From assembly GCA_018267285.1 (NCBI GenBank), contig JAFDYU010000013.1:1-42407 (forward strand): a stretch of 42,407 nt of DNA. Direction: 5' to 3'. Origin of the DNA: Bacteroidota bacterium (GTDB taxonomy: Bacteria > Bacteroidota > Bacteroidia > Cytophagales > Cyclobacteriaceae). Numbering within the stretch: the stretch's first letter is position 1; every line of letters starts with the position of its first letter. Both the position numbers and the translations under genes were made by a program. Below are positions 24,435 through 33,152 of this stretch, piece by piece. Under the pieces are notes generated by a model. It made no database searches, had not been told where the DNA came from, and saw nothing but the letters and a program-made list of their open reading frames with translations.

Positions 24435-25508
24435 TCAACGCTTTATCTCGAAATATAACGCTTTAAATCGGTCAATATTTACTTCCGAAAGAATTTCCGA
24501 TTTCCCTGCAAGTTTGTCGGCCATCATAGCAGAAAAGTACGGTGCAAGGCTCACACCTTTTGTTCCCAACCCGTTAAAAATATAAATATTTTTATGTTTG
24601 GGGTGTGCCCCCAGAATTGGTTTTCTGTCGTGCGTGGTGGGGCGTATGCCCCAACTGTGGTGGCGAACCTTAAAAGGTATTTTCAGTAACGAACTTGCTT
24701 TTTCCTCCAGTTCGATTCTTCCTTCGGTGGTGATTCCTTCGGATGGATCGTTGGGTTTGTACGTAGCTCCGATAATAAAATAATTGTTACTCTGTGGAAC
24801 CAGATACACACCTCTGTTGAAAATCATTTCCGGATTCCGGTCGAGCGAAATGGTAAGTGTTTCGCCTTTAAGTGCGCGGATGGGCAGCCAATTAAAAAAT
24901 GGTTTTGATAAGGCACCGAAACCATCGCAAAAAATAACGGATTGCGCTTCGATCGTGTCGTATCGAATATAGTCGTGCAAAATTTCAAGTTTTGAGCAAT
25001 CAAAAAAACAATTGCGATAAGCATCTTTTTCTGTTAATAATTGCGCAGTGGTTGTTAGAAATGAATTTACATTTAGAAACCCTGACATTCTGGTGATGAT
25101 ACCCCCAAATGGGTCATAAACCAAATCGCCATGTTTGCTATTTGTGTACACCGCCTCTATAAAATCATTAAGTCTTCTGTCAGCACTTCGTGCCATCCAT
25201 TCGTTTTGTTCTTCAACAGATATAAAAGGGCGATACAATGATTTGGGGTAAAAAAACCTTGCCTTCAGGTTTTGTTCTTGTTCTGTATAAAAATTGAACA
25301 AATAAGGAAATACATCGTCTGCCAACCATGCCTTGGTCATCCATTTACCGCTAACCGGGTTAAACAATCCGGCCGCAACAGCAGAAGCAATGTTTTTGTC
25401 GGGTGTGTCAAATACAATAACTTTCTTTTGGCGCTTCACTAATTGAAGTGCCAGGCAGGTGCCCGCCAAACCCTGCCCAACGATAATGTGATCGATCTTT
25501 ATTTTCAA
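24435..25508 (-). CDS. FAD-dependent oxidoreductase of the DAO family
   Basis: This 357-residue flavoprotein has the Rossmann fingerprint GQGLAG (11-16) at the very N-terminus, followed by VIVFD where the acidic residue would bind the ribose of FAD. Near the C-terminus it has the DAO-family block WGIRPTTHDRKPILGAHP and the GLGTKGVSLAPYFS segment that closes over the flavin. The closest type I recognise is the stand-alone relative of ThiO/MnmC-C amine-oxidising enzymes; the substrate is not determined. No signal peptide or methyltransferase domain is present, so it is not a full MnmC. The large barrel gene begins 9 nt downstream, indicating a shared transcript. Confidence 0.83.
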   Translation of the reverse strand: MKIKIDHIIVGQGLAGTCLALQLVKRQKKVIVFDTPDKNIASAVAAGLFNPVSGKWMTKAWLADDVFPYLFNFYTEQEQNLKARFFYPKSLYRPFISVEEQNEWMARSADRRLNDFIEAVYTNSKHGDLVYDPFGGIITRMSGFLNVNSFLTTTAQLLTEKDAYRNCFFDCSKLEILHDYIRYDTIEAQSVIFCDGFGALSKPFFNWLPIRALKGETLTISLDRNPEMIFNRGVYLVPQSNNYFIIGATYKPNDPSEGITTEGRIELEEKASSLLKIPFKVRHHSWGIRPTTHDRKPILGAHPKHKNIYIFNGLGTKGVSLAPYFSAMMADKLAGKSEILSEVNIDRFKALYFEIKR

Positions 25509-25665
25509 TTTTTTATATGAAGATAATGTTTGTATAAAATCGGTATTAGCGTTTCATTTTACTTTTTATATTTACCACTGTGGCTGAACTTCTTGCGGTA
25601 GTATTTAGTTATTACATCCAATCGGCAACACATTTAAAAAAAGCACAAACCCAAACTTCGGCAAT

Positions 25666-26235
25666 ATGAATGATTTTCTTAAAATGATGTTCTCCCGTGT
25701 CTGTATTTTCATACCCTGTGTTCTTGTTGGCTTTGCCGTACACGCCCAAAAGAAATTTTCTGCAACCGAAGGCGAAATCAGTTTTACATCCAACGCAAAA
25801 TTGGAATTGATCAATGCCAAATCAAAAAAGATACAAGGCATTGTTGATCCGGCTAACAGTCAATTTGCTTTTATTGTAAAAATCCAATCTTTTGAGGGCT
25901 TTAACAGCAACCTGCAACGCGAGCATTTCAATGAAAAGTATATGGAATCGGATCGGTTTTACGATGCCACGTTTGCCGGAAAAATTATTGACCCCTTAGA
26001 TTTTACAAAAGACGGAGTTTACGAGGTGCGCGCCAAAGGCAATTTGGTTATCCACGGCAAAAAGCAAATGCGTATTATTCCCAGCAAAGTGCAGATCAGC
26101 AAAGGTGTGATGACCATCAATTCGAATTTCAATGTGCCACTGGCCGACCACGATATTCAAATCCCCCAAATTGTAAGTGAAAAAATTGCTACGGAAATTA
26201 TTGTAAACCTGGTGGTTTCGCTCTCACAAAAATAA
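25666..26235 (+). CDS. YceI-family exported lipid-binding protein
   Basis: This 189-residue exported protein has a signal peptide ending VHAQ. YceI family members form a lipocalin-like barrel that binds polyisoprenoid or amphiphilic lipids in the periplasm. Family features are ATEGEISFTSNAKLELINAKSKKIQG, the FEGFNSNLQREHFNEKYMESDRFYDATF block (YceI L-r--Hf---yle---yP-a-F) and the final HDIQIPQIVSEKIATEIIVNLVV strand. The ATG at 25666 gives a slightly long signal n-region; a later ATG at codon 7 or 8 is also possible. It precedes the creD module by 74 nt, which carries a separate promoter. Confidence 0.9.
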   Translation: MNDFLKMMFSRVCIFIPCVLVGFAVHAQKKFSATEGEISFTSNAKLELINAKSKKIQGIVDPANSQFAFIVKIQSFEGFNSNLQREHFNEKYMESDRFYDATFAGKIIDPLDFTKDGVYEVRAKGNLVIHGKKQMRIIPSKVQISKGVMTINSNFNVPLADHDIQIPQIVSEKIATEIIVNLVVSLSQK

Positions 26236-26260
26236 CCTGAAATATTTTTAATTCACCTCC

Positions 26261-26290
26261 TTGTTTCCTTGATTTAGATTTTTAACTTTG
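26261..26290 (+). promoter_or_regulatory. promoter of the creD-module membrane gene
   Basis: TTG (26261-26263) and TAACTTTG (26283-26290) are 19 bp apart, a good Bacteroidota -33/-7 pair. Transcription would start near 26296, inside the palindrome at 26291-26312, leaving a leader of only about 14 nt. Confidence 0.65.
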
Positions 26291-26312
26291 CATTTAAAAG
26301 TACTTTTAAATG
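26291..26312. promoter_or_regulatory. perfect 22-bp palindrome containing a start codon, candidate operator
   Basis: A perfect palindrome centred on GTAC (26300-26303) runs from 26291 to 26312, with arms ATTTAAAA and TTTTAAAT plus the outer C/G. It directly follows the -7 box, covers the expected transcription start and includes the ATG (26310-26312) of the first module gene. A second copy sharing 15 identical contiguous bases (AAAGTACTTTTAAAT) lies before creD. The likely binding protein is the winged-helix regulator encoded between the two copies. Confidence 0.72.
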
Positions 26313-26936
26313 AAAGAAAAACAGGAGTACGAAAAAGATCTGGCATCCATACGGTTGGTGATGGAGCGGTCGGTAAAATTTATTTCGCTGAGTGGGTTTT
26401 CGGGCATACTGGCGGGCGTGTATGCCTTGGCCGGATCAGCTTATGCATACACCTTGCTGTACTACCCCGAAATTCCGTTGGGCAATCCTTCTTTATTCAT
26501 TGCGGATCACCCAAACCTGATATTTAAATTACAGCTTAGTGCTGCTCTTGTTTTCATCTTGTCGGTGGGAACGGCCTATTTATTCAGTTGGTTTAAGGCT
26601 AAGAAATTGGGTATTGCTTTGTGGAGCAGCACCAGCAGACAACTGCTTAGTGATTTGTTGATACCGCTTTGTGCCGGTGGCATATTCATCCTTATTTTAC
26701 TATCTCAGGAATATTACCAATTAATCGCGCCTCTTTGTCTTCTCGTTTACGGGCTTACACTCCTCCAATGCAGTCGCAATACATTTCGTGAAATCAGGTA
26801 TCTCGGTGTAACCGAAATATTTCTTGGCCTGATCGCTACCTTGCGTCCGGATGCCGGTTTAGTAATTTGGGCTTTTGGGTTTGGCCTAACGCACATTATA
26901 TATGGAGCTGTAATGTATTTTCGCTACGACCGGTGA
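26310..26936 (+). CDS. multi-span membrane protein of the creD module
   Basis: This 208-residue inner-membrane protein of unknown function has a charged N-terminus (MKEKQEYEKDLASIRLVMERS) and about six hydrophobic segments (for example FSGILAGVYALAGSAYAYTLL, LQLSAALVFILSVGTAYLFSW, LLSDLLIPLCAGGIFILILL, YQLIAPLCLLVYGLTLL, GLVIWAFGFGLTHIIYGAVMY). I recognise no catalytic motif. Its last four bases overlap the GTG of the winged-helix regulator (GTGA), and its own start codon sits in the palindromic operator. This suggests that it works with the regulator, perhaps as the membrane sensor that the ligand-free regulator lacks; that role is inferred from the layout only. Confidence 0.82.
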   Translation: MKEKQEYEKDLASIRLVMERSVKFISLSGFSGILAGVYALAGSAYAYTLLYYPEIPLGNPSLFIADHPNLIFKLQLSAALVFILSVGTAYLFSWFKAKKLGIALWSSTSRQLLSDLLIPLCAGGIFILILLSQEYYQLIAPLCLLVYGLTLLQCSRNTFREIRYLGVTEIFLGLIATLRPDAGLVIWAFGFGLTHIIYGAVMYFRYDR

Positions 26937-27235
26937 AAAATCCTTTTGAACATCTCGATAAAATTTTGGAACACAGCGTGCGGTTACAAATTATGTCTGT
27001 GCTTGTGGCCAATGAAACGTACGATTTCAATTCGATGAAAGAAATTTTGAACGTTACGGATGGCGCCTTGGCTACGCACATTCGTGCCTTAGAAAAGGAA
27101 AAATATATTTCCATAACAAAGTCGTTTGTAGACCGAAAGCCAAATACCCGTTTCAAAGCGACCGAGCGGGGCCGAAAAATATTTAAAATGCACTTAGATG
27201 CGCTCGAGCATGTGATTCGTCAACAAAAAAAATAA
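26933..27235 (+). CDS. small winged-helix transcriptional regulator of the creD module
   Basis: This 100-residue DNA-binding protein consists of a single winged helix-turn-helix domain (PF13601-like HTH_27). The N-terminal helix pair is PFEHLDKILEHSVRLQIMSVL, the recognition region is DFNSMKEILNVTDGALATHI, and the wing is VDRKPNTRFKATERGRKIF. It has no separate ligand-binding domain. The GTG at 26933 is chosen because it overlaps the upstream stop in a GTGA coupling and opens the conserved KNPFEHLDKILEH N-terminus; a longer reading from further upstream would run through the membrane gene. In Bacteroidota genes of this type often stand next to creD. The two similar palindromic sites before 26310 and 27288 are its likely targets. 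Confidence 0.9.
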   Translation: MKNPFEHLDKILEHSVRLQIMSVLVANETYDFNSMKEILNVTDGALATHIRALEKEKYISITKSFVDRKPNTRFKATERGRKIFKMHLDALEHVIRQQKK

Positions 27236-27249
27236 TTTTTTTTACTCAT

Positions 27250-27279
27250 TAACTTTTATTTACAAAGTACTTTTAAATA
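27250..27279 (+). promoter_or_regulatory. promoter and second GTAC-centred operator before creD
   Basis: A -7-like box TAACTTTT (27250-27257) is followed by an imperfect palindrome centred on GTAC at 27267-27270. The start-to-centre distance is 17 nt, exactly as at the upstream copy. Fifteen contiguous bases (AAAGTACTTTTAAAT, 27264-27278) are identical in both copies; the left half is degenerate (TTTACAAA instead of ATTTAAAA). Confidence 0.65.
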
Positions 27280-27287
27280 AATAAATT

Positions 27288-28715
27288 ATGGAAACAACAG
27301 AAACACAACTTAACTTTTTCGAACGGCTCAACGTATGGCTACAAGAGTCGATCTCCGTAAAATTAGTCTCAATTGGGTTCATGATCGTGCTCTTACTATT
27401 GCCCAGTGCCCTGGTTAATGAGTTAATGCGCGAGCGGCAACTCCGTGCCGAACGGGTAGTGCAGGAGGTGGCCGGCAAATGGTCGGAAAGCCAAACGTTG
27501 TCGGGTCCAATCCTGGTGATACCCTACAAGGTTAAAACGCAGACCGACCGGGGAAAAAATGGAATTGAAATAGAAGAACATGTTGAAAATTATTTTCTCC
27601 TTCCGGAGTCGCTCCACATCACGGGCGAAGTAAAACCCAAGGAACTCCATCGGGGCATCTACGATGCTGTGGTTTACTCTTCCTCGCTTCATGCACAAGC
27701 TCAATTCACCAAGCCCGATTTAAAATCGAAAAATATTGCGAACGACATGGTGCTTTGGAAAGATGCGTCTATGATATTTTCAATCACTGATTTAAGAGGC
27801 ATCAGTGAAAACCCAAAGTTTACGGTTGACGGAGTTTCCGTAGCAACAGAACCTTCGAGCGATGTTGGGATTTTTGTTCGTAATTTTTTTAACGACTACA
27901 CCGATTCCGAAGGAAATACGCGTCCTCCATTGCCCGATAGCAAGGCAGATTTTTCGAGCGGTGGCATTGTGGCCAAGTTAGGCTGGCAATCGGAAGCTGA
28001 TTTTAAAACAAGTGCCTCTATTGATCTGGAGTTAAAAGGAAGCGATCGTTTGTTTTTCAATCCTACGGGAAAAACAACCACACTTCAACTGTCAAGTCCC
28101 TGGAGCTCCCCAAGTTTTGACGGAAGCTTTTTACCCGAAGTGCGTGAGGTTTCCGATAAAGGTTTTAACGCCAACTGGAAAATACTTCACTTCAATCGGC
28201 CCATAGCGCAAGCGTGGACCGAATCAAATAGTAAACTAACCGGCTCTGAGTTTGGAGTACGGTTTCTGATTCCGGTTGACCAATATCAAAAAAGTATTCG
28301 CACGGCAAAGTATGGCCACCTGATTATCATCCTCACATTTGTTGCATTATTTCTTGTAGAAATTATCAAGCGGATAAAAATTCACCCCTTTCAATATATT
28401 TTAATTGCCGCAGCCTTGATCATTTATTACACCCTGCTCCTCAGTTTTTCCGAGCAGTTTGGTTACAATACCGCTTACCTCATGGCTTCGGTAGCTACAA
28501 TTTCGCTCATTTGCTTTTACTCCTTTTCTTTTCTCAAAGACAAAAAACTTGTGGCACTCTTTGTTTTTTTATTAACTCTGTTTTACTCGTTTATTTTCGT
28601 GATTGTGCTGCTGCAGGATTATTCGCTATTGATTGGAAGTGTTGGCCTGTTTGTAATTATTGGGGCACTGATGTTTTTTGCCCGAAAAATAAATTGGTAC
28701 GGAGAAATGCGTTGA
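27288..28715 (+). CDS. creD: inner-membrane protein CreD
   Basis: This 475-residue inner-membrane protein is involved in envelope integrity; in E. coli creD belongs to the CreBC regulon and its overproduction gives colicin E2 tolerance. One N-terminal TM helix (SVKLVSIGFMIVLLLLPSALV) is followed by the family block ERQLRAERVVQEVAGKWSESQTLSGPILVIPY. A large periplasmic domain spans about 60-330, and six closely packed TM helices follow (YGHLIIILTFVALFLVEII onward to about 465). The length and layout match CreD over the whole protein. The gene has its own promoter and operator and is the last gene of a three-gene module with the membrane protein and winged-helix regulator upstream. A perfect hairpin separates it from the convergent histidine kinase. 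Confidence 0.95.
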   Translation: METTETQLNFFERLNVWLQESISVKLVSIGFMIVLLLLPSALVNELMRERQLRAERVVQEVAGKWSESQTLSGPILVIPYKVKTQTDRGKNGIEIEEHVENYFLLPESLHITGEVKPKELHRGIYDAVVYSSSLHAQAQFTKPDLKSKNIANDMVLWKDASMIFSITDLRGISENPKFTVDGVSVATEPSSDVGIFVRNFFNDYTDSEGNTRPPLPDSKADFSSGGIVAKLGWQSEADFKTSASIDLELKGSDRLFFNPTGKTTTLQLSSPWSSPSFDGSFLPEVREVSDKGFNANWKILHFNRPIAQAWTESNSKLTGSEFGVRFLIPVDQYQKSIRTAKYGHLIIILTFVALFLVEIIKRIKIHPFQYILIAAALIIYYTLLLSFSEQFGYNTAYLMASVATISLICFYSFSFLKDKKLVALFVFLLTLFYSFIFVIVLLQDYSLLIGSVGLFVIIGALMFFARKINWYGEMR

Positions 28716-28723
28716 GGCACGGC

Positions 28724-28755
28724 AAAGTCATCGTGGAATATTCCACGGTGGCTTT
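28724..28755. terminator. long hairpin between convergent creD and histidine-kinase genes
   Basis: Two 16-nt arms (28724-28739 and 28740-28755) pair over their full length with only G-U wobbles at two positions; the inner 16 bp CGTGGAATATTCCACG is a perfect palindrome. It fills the gap and reaches the kinase stop codon. Neither strand has a T-run after it, so it may stall or process both transcripts rather than act as a classical intrinsic terminator. Confidence 0.5.
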
Positions 28756-31432
28756 ACTTGAAAATGTAACCTGCGCGGTTCGGCAAAAAAATGGATACGG
28801 TAGTGCCTTTATTCAATTCGCTATCTACAATAAGCCTGCCTTGAAGTCGGTCAACCATTTTTTTAACAATGTACAAACCCAATCCGTTGCCGGTGCTCTT
28901 CTCGTTAGCCCTGAAATACATTTCAGAAACACGGGGCAAAAAAGCCCTGTCTATCCCCTGGCCGTTGTCGGCAACTACAATGTTCACTTCGTTGCCTGAA
29001 GTTGTTGCCGATAATTCAATTACCGGGTTTTGGTGGGCGCAAAATAAAACAGCATTTTCAATTATATTCTGCAGCGCGGTTTCAATCAAAATGGGATACG
29101 AATAAAAAATGTTTTTTAGTTCTACCTTCAACACCGTGCGGATTTTTCGTTGAACCAAGTCGGATTGAAATTGATGTACCACTCTTTGAAAAATATCGTT
29201 GAAATCGATTTCAGCAATAGACAGTTCTTCATTGCTTACCAAGCTTACCGACTGCAGCTTCATCAACATCTTGTCGAGGTTACGCGCTGTTTCATTCACC
29301 TTCTCGAATAATTCTAGCGATGCCGGTTCTTTCACCATTATTTTGGCCACTTCCGCCAACCCCATAAAGGTTGTAAGCGGCCGTCTGAAATCGTGTGACG
29401 AACGATAGAAAAAAGTATCGAGCTCGCGATAGGCCGTTTTAAGTTCGTTGGTGCGCGCCCGTATTTTTTCTTCAAGGCCTTCGTTTATTTTGGCAATAGC
29501 CTGATTGCTTTCGGTTAATTCTTCGGCTTGCGATTGAATTTCTTCGTTCTGCTCGGTAACCTCGCGGTTTAATTTTCCAAGCACTTCATTGGCTTCGCGC
29601 AGTTCTTCCGACTGTGCGGTGATCTCCTCGTTTTGCTCGGCTACTTCAAAATTTAGCTTCCGTACTTTCTTGTAATAAAAGAAGATACTATAGGCCACAG
29701 CGCTAACGATGATGAGAAATACGATGCCGATGATAATAGTCCAACGTTGAAAACGAATTTCGTCCTGCTGGCGGGCTAACCGATCTTGCTGAAGTTGTTG
29801 CTGTTGATTCAATATTTTTATCTGATCTTCTTTTTGATCGAGCTCAAAATCGTATTGTATGGCAGAAATTCGGGTGCTGAGATTCTCGTTGAAAAGCGAA
29901 TCGTGCGTTTGCTGGTACAACACGGCATAGCGATAGGCCTGGGCATAATTGAGTTGAGCACCGAAAAGATCTCGTTTGTTTTTGTATACATCTTTGACAA
30001 TATCCTTGGCTCTGATTTTTTTTGCCAGTATTTCACCTTTGTTCAAAAAAAGGAGAGCCTTATCGAACAATTTCATTTTTGTGTACAACTGACCCAGGCT
30101 TTGGTATGCGTAACTCAAGTCGCTGGCGTTGTTTAATTCTTCTTCAAGAGCCAGGCTTTTAAGATCATATTGCTCCGCCATCTTCAGGTTATTCATTTGC
30201 TCATAAACGATACCGATATTAAGTAGTGTGCTCGCTTCGGCAGCGCGGTAGTTATTTTTTTGACGTATAACCAATGCACGTTCGAGATAATCCAAAGCTC
30301 TTTGGTTATTGCCGTAACGTGTGTTTAATAAGCCAAGCATATTTAAAGCCGATGCTTCTTCGGAGGGGTATTTTCCTTCAGCTGTCTTAAGTGCTTTTTG
30401 GCTGTATTCTTCAGCGAGCTTGTATTGCTCCATCAAAAAATAAACCCACCCCACGCGCGCATACAACATTGTGGTTTTACTGTGAAAGAGATTCAATTCG
30501 GCAATGTCGATGGCTTTAAAAAAATATTTCAGGCTTGTTTCATAATTACTGGACGAAAATGAAAGGACATTTCCCATATCACCAAACAGGTTGGCCAATT
30601 CATATTGAGACTCATTTTGCTCATAAAATTTTCGTACTTTATAAAAGAGAGAAAGAGCCGTTTTGTAATCTCCCAAGTCGGCATAAATAATGGCACGCTC
30701 CTTGTAGATAAGGCTTATCTCTTCGTTGCCTATCGTATCTCTGCCTAAAGCTTTTTGTATTTCCTCTAACAAAGAAAGGCTCTTTCGGTAATCTCCCTGT
30801 TCAGTATAATACACGACCAGATCTTTGCCCACGTGAACCATTGGTCTTTTATCTTTTAATTCTTTTCGGATCAACCAGCTCTTATTTAAATAATTTAATT
30901 GCTGGGGTATGTCGTTTTTTAATTGACTCAGTCTTGCAAGGTTCCGGTATAGAAACGACAGATACAGTGGCTTCTTTCCATCCTCTAAAAGCTGATAGGA
31001 TTTCTTGTAATAAAATTCGGCAGAGTCAAGCCTATCCTTATCTTGATGCAATACGCCCAAGTAGGTAAAGGCCCCTCCTTTCAGGTATTGTACCTCCGGG
31101 GTTTTGCATAGCTCGATGCATTCTAAAAATTTCTGCTGAGCCAGTTCGTTTTTGCCAATGCGTAGTGCTATAACACCTTCATAAAGCCGCGCCTCTGCCA
31201 TGCCGTTTGTATAGTTTAGTTCTTTGGCAAGTACAAAGGCTTCTCCGGCCAGTTGAACCGATTGATCGTAATTGTAAGAAGAAATTTCGTGAGCTAGTGT
31301 GTTTAGCGCATCTACCTTTGCCGTGCCTTTACTTTTCAGCATAGCCTCGCGCAAGCTATCAACCTGTTGCGATTGGGGCATCGCTTGGCGTGCACCAACA
31401 AAAAGCAATACAAAAAAAAAGTATCTTCTCAC
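28754..31432 (-). CDS. TPR-repeat sensor histidine kinase
   Basis: This 892-residue membrane sensor has a signal peptide at about 1-20. Residues 40-510 form a periplasmic array of tetratricopeptide repeats (for example YLKGGAFTYLGVLHQDKDRLDSAEFYYKKS and later copies). One TM helix (563-587) leads to a coiled coil with a 28-residue tandem repeat (594-649) and to a kinase core. Catalytic blocks are intact: His680 (SSHDFRRPL), N-box NIIENA (789-794), ADNGQGI (821-827) and TGNGLGL (848-853). The protein begins with GTG; a stop lies in frame upstream. No response regulator is adjacent, so its partner is elsewhere. It lies 30 nt after pruA, and a one-mismatch -7 box (minus TATCTTTC, 31449-31456) may start a separate transcript. 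Confidence 0.9.
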   Translation of the reverse strand: MRRYFFFVLLFVGARQAMPQSQQVDSLREAMLKSKGTAKVDALNTLAHEISSYNYDQSVQLAGEAFVLAKELNYTNGMAEARLYEGVIALRIGKNELAQQKFLECIELCKTPEVQYLKGGAFTYLGVLHQDKDRLDSAEFYYKKSYQLLEDGKKPLYLSFLYRNLARLSQLKNDIPQQLNYLNKSWLIRKELKDKRPMVHVGKDLVVYYTEQGDYRKSLSLLEEIQKALGRDTIGNEEISLIYKERAIIYADLGDYKTALSLFYKVRKFYEQNESQYELANLFGDMGNVLSFSSSNYETSLKYFFKAIDIAELNLFHSKTTMLYARVGWVYFLMEQYKLAEEYSQKALKTAEGKYPSEEASALNMLGLLNTRYGNNQRALDYLERALVIRQKNNYRAAEASTLLNIGIVYEQMNNLKMAEQYDLKSLALEEELNNASDLSYAYQSLGQLYTKMKLFDKALLFLNKGEILAKKIRAKDIVKDVYKNKRDLFGAQLNYAQAYRYAVLYQQTHDSLFNENLSTRISAIQYDFELDQKEDQIKILNQQQQLQQDRLARQQDEIRFQRWTIIIGIVFLIIVSAVAYSIFFYYKKVRKLNFEVAEQNEEITAQSEELREANEVLGKLNREVTEQNEEIQSQAEELTESNQAIAKINEGLEEKIRARTNELKTAYRELDTFFYRSSHDFRRPLTTFMGLAEVAKIMVKEPASLELFEKVNETARNLDKMLMKLQSVSLVSNEELSIAEIDFNDIFQRVVHQFQSDLVQRKIRTVLKVELKNIFYSYPILIETALQNIIENAVLFCAHQNPVIELSATTSGNEVNIVVADNGQGIDRAFLPRVSEMYFRANEKSTGNGLGLYIVKKMVDRLQGRLIVDSELNKGTTVSIFLPNRAGYIFK

Positions 31433-31462
31433 CGAAAATATTTATGTTGAAAGATACTTAAA

Positions 31463-33091
31463 TTATTCTTTCTCCAAGAACGGATAGTGATAGCTGGTAG
31501 GTGTTACAAAAGTTTCTTTGATGGTGCGAAGGGATACCCAACGCAACAAATTCACTTTTGCACCTGCTTTATCGTTGGTACCGCTACCCCGTGCCCCACC
31601 AAACGGCTGCTGCCCCACCACGGCACCCGTGGGCTTGTCGTTGATGTAAAAATTACCAGCACTGTTTGCTAATTTTTTTGTGGCCAACTCAACTGCATAA
31701 CGATCGTGGGCAAGTACAGCACCCGTAAGGGCATACGGAGAAGTTTTATCTACCAATTCCAGTGTCTGCTCGAAGTTTTCTGCGTGGTAAACATAGATGG
31801 TTAGCACCGGACCAAAAATTTCTTCGCACATGGTAACGGAAGAGGCATCTTTGGTAACAATAACGGTAGGCTCGATAAAATAGCCTTTTGATTTATCGTA
31901 TTTGCCACCCGCAATGATTTCGTTCATCGGGTTTTGTCTTGCCTTTTCAATGTAGCCGGATATGGAATCGAATGCTTTTTCATCGATCACGGCATTAAAG
32001 AAATTTCCAAAATCTTCAACACCTCCCATTTTTATGGTTTTCAAATCGGCAATCAAAATTTTCTTTACTTCTTCCCACAGGTTGGACGGGATGTAGGCAC
32101 GTGAAGCAGCCGAACATTTTTGTCCCTGATATTCAAACGCTCCGCGAATCAAAGCCGTTGCAATTTCTTTTGCATCGGAACTCTTGTGGGCAATAACAAA
32201 ATCTTTACCACCTGTTTCGCCCACTATGCGTGGATAGGATTTGTACTTGCTAATGTTTTCACCGATTGTTTTCCACACGCTATTGAACACGCCCGTACTA
32301 CCGGTAAACTGGATTCCGCCAAAATCTTTATGACTGAAAATTACATCGGCTGCATCGGGGCCGCTCACATAAATTAAATTGATTACACCATCGGGCAAGC
32401 CTGCTTCTTTAAGCGCTTGCATAATCACGTTGGCCGCGTAGATCTGCGTGTTGCTCGGTTTCCAAACTACGGTGTTGCCCATCATCGCCATGGAAGTGGG
32501 TAAGTTTCCGGCAATAGCAGTAAAATTGAACGGTGTAAGTGCAAATAAAAATCCTTCCAACGGACGATACTCAATTCTATTCCAAACCCCGGGCGATGAA
32601 ATGGGCTGCTCATTATATATTTCGCTCATGAACGCCACGTTGAATCTGAGGAAATCGATCAACTCGCAAGCCGAGTCTATCTCTGCCTGAAAAGGGCTTT
32701 TCGACTGCCCCAACATGGTTGCCGCATTAATTTTGTATCGGTACGGGCCCGCCAACAAATCGGCTGCCTTTAAAAAAATGCTGGCCCGGTTTTCCCAACT
32801 TAGATTAGCCCAAAGTTCTTTGGCTGCCATGGCGGCATTGATGGCCTGCTCGATATGACTTTTATCACCTTGATGATAATACCCGAGTGTGTGTTTATGA
32901 TCGTGCGGAGGGGCGAGTCTTTTTTTATTGCCGGTGCGAACTTCATCGCCACCGATATACATAGGCACATCGAGTTCGGTGCTTCGTGCCTCTTCAAGAG
33001 CTTTCTTCAGTGCAACTCTTTCTTTAGTACCGGGCTCGTACGACAGTACGGGCTCATTTTTAGGAACTGGAACTTTGAAAAATCCGGGCAT
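31463..33091 (-). CDS. pruA: L-glutamate gamma-semialdehyde (1-pyrroline-5-carboxylate) dehydrogenase
   Basis: This enzyme oxidises glutamate-5-semialdehyde to glutamate with NAD+, the second step of proline breakdown. The 542 residues are a full aldehyde dehydrogenase: NAD-binding TPFNFTAIAGNLP (186-198) and FTGSTGVFNSVW (262-273), catalytic Glu292 (VGETGGKD) and catalytic Cys326 (YQGQKCSAASR), then FGPVLTIYVY. The N-terminal ARSTELDVPMYIGGDEV and HDHKHTLGYYHQGD segments match the P5C-dehydrogenase branch rather than general aldehyde dehydrogenases. No proline dehydrogenase domain or gene is present, so PutA function is split. A consensus -7 box lies 41 nt upstream. Confidence 0.95.
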   Translation of the reverse strand: MPGFFKVPVPKNEPVLSYEPGTKERVALKKALEEARSTELDVPMYIGGDEVRTGNKKRLAPPHDHKHTLGYYHQGDKSHIEQAINAAMAAKELWANLSWENRASIFLKAADLLAGPYRYKINAATMLGQSKSPFQAEIDSACELIDFLRFNVAFMSEIYNEQPISSPGVWNRIEYRPLEGFLFALTPFNFTAIAGNLPTSMAMMGNTVVWKPSNTQIYAANVIMQALKEAGLPDGVINLIYVSGPDAADVIFSHKDFGGIQFTGSTGVFNSVWKTIGENISKYKSYPRIVGETGGKDFVIAHKSSDAKEIATALIRGAFEYQGQKCSAASRAYIPSNLWEEVKKILIADLKTIKMGGVEDFGNFFNAVIDEKAFDSISGYIEKARQNPMNEIIAGGKYDKSKGYFIEPTVIVTKDASSVTMCEEIFGPVLTIYVYHAENFEQTLELVDKTSPYALTGAVLAHDRYAVELATKKLANSAGNFYINDKPTGAVVGQQPFGGARGSGTNDKAGAKVNLLRWVSLRTIKETFVTPTSYHYPFLEKE

Positions 33092-33132
33092 AGTAAATCA
33101 CAATTAAGGTTCAAAATTTCAAAAAGGGGATG

Positions 33133-33140
33133 CAAAGTTA
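33133..33140 (-). promoter_or_regulatory. -7 promoter box for pruA
   Basis: The minus-strand sequence TAACTTTG matches TAnnTTTG exactly and ends 41 nt before the pruA ATG, in the 61-nt gap after yjjG. No clear -33 element is seen. Confidence 0.5.
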
Positions 33141-33152
33141 GTAAAATGTCTG

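Noticed and set aside
26867-26932. Longer N-terminus for the winged-helix regulator
   Set aside because: It would read through the coding end of the membrane gene in another frame; the GTG in the GTGA overlap gives the expected N-terminus.
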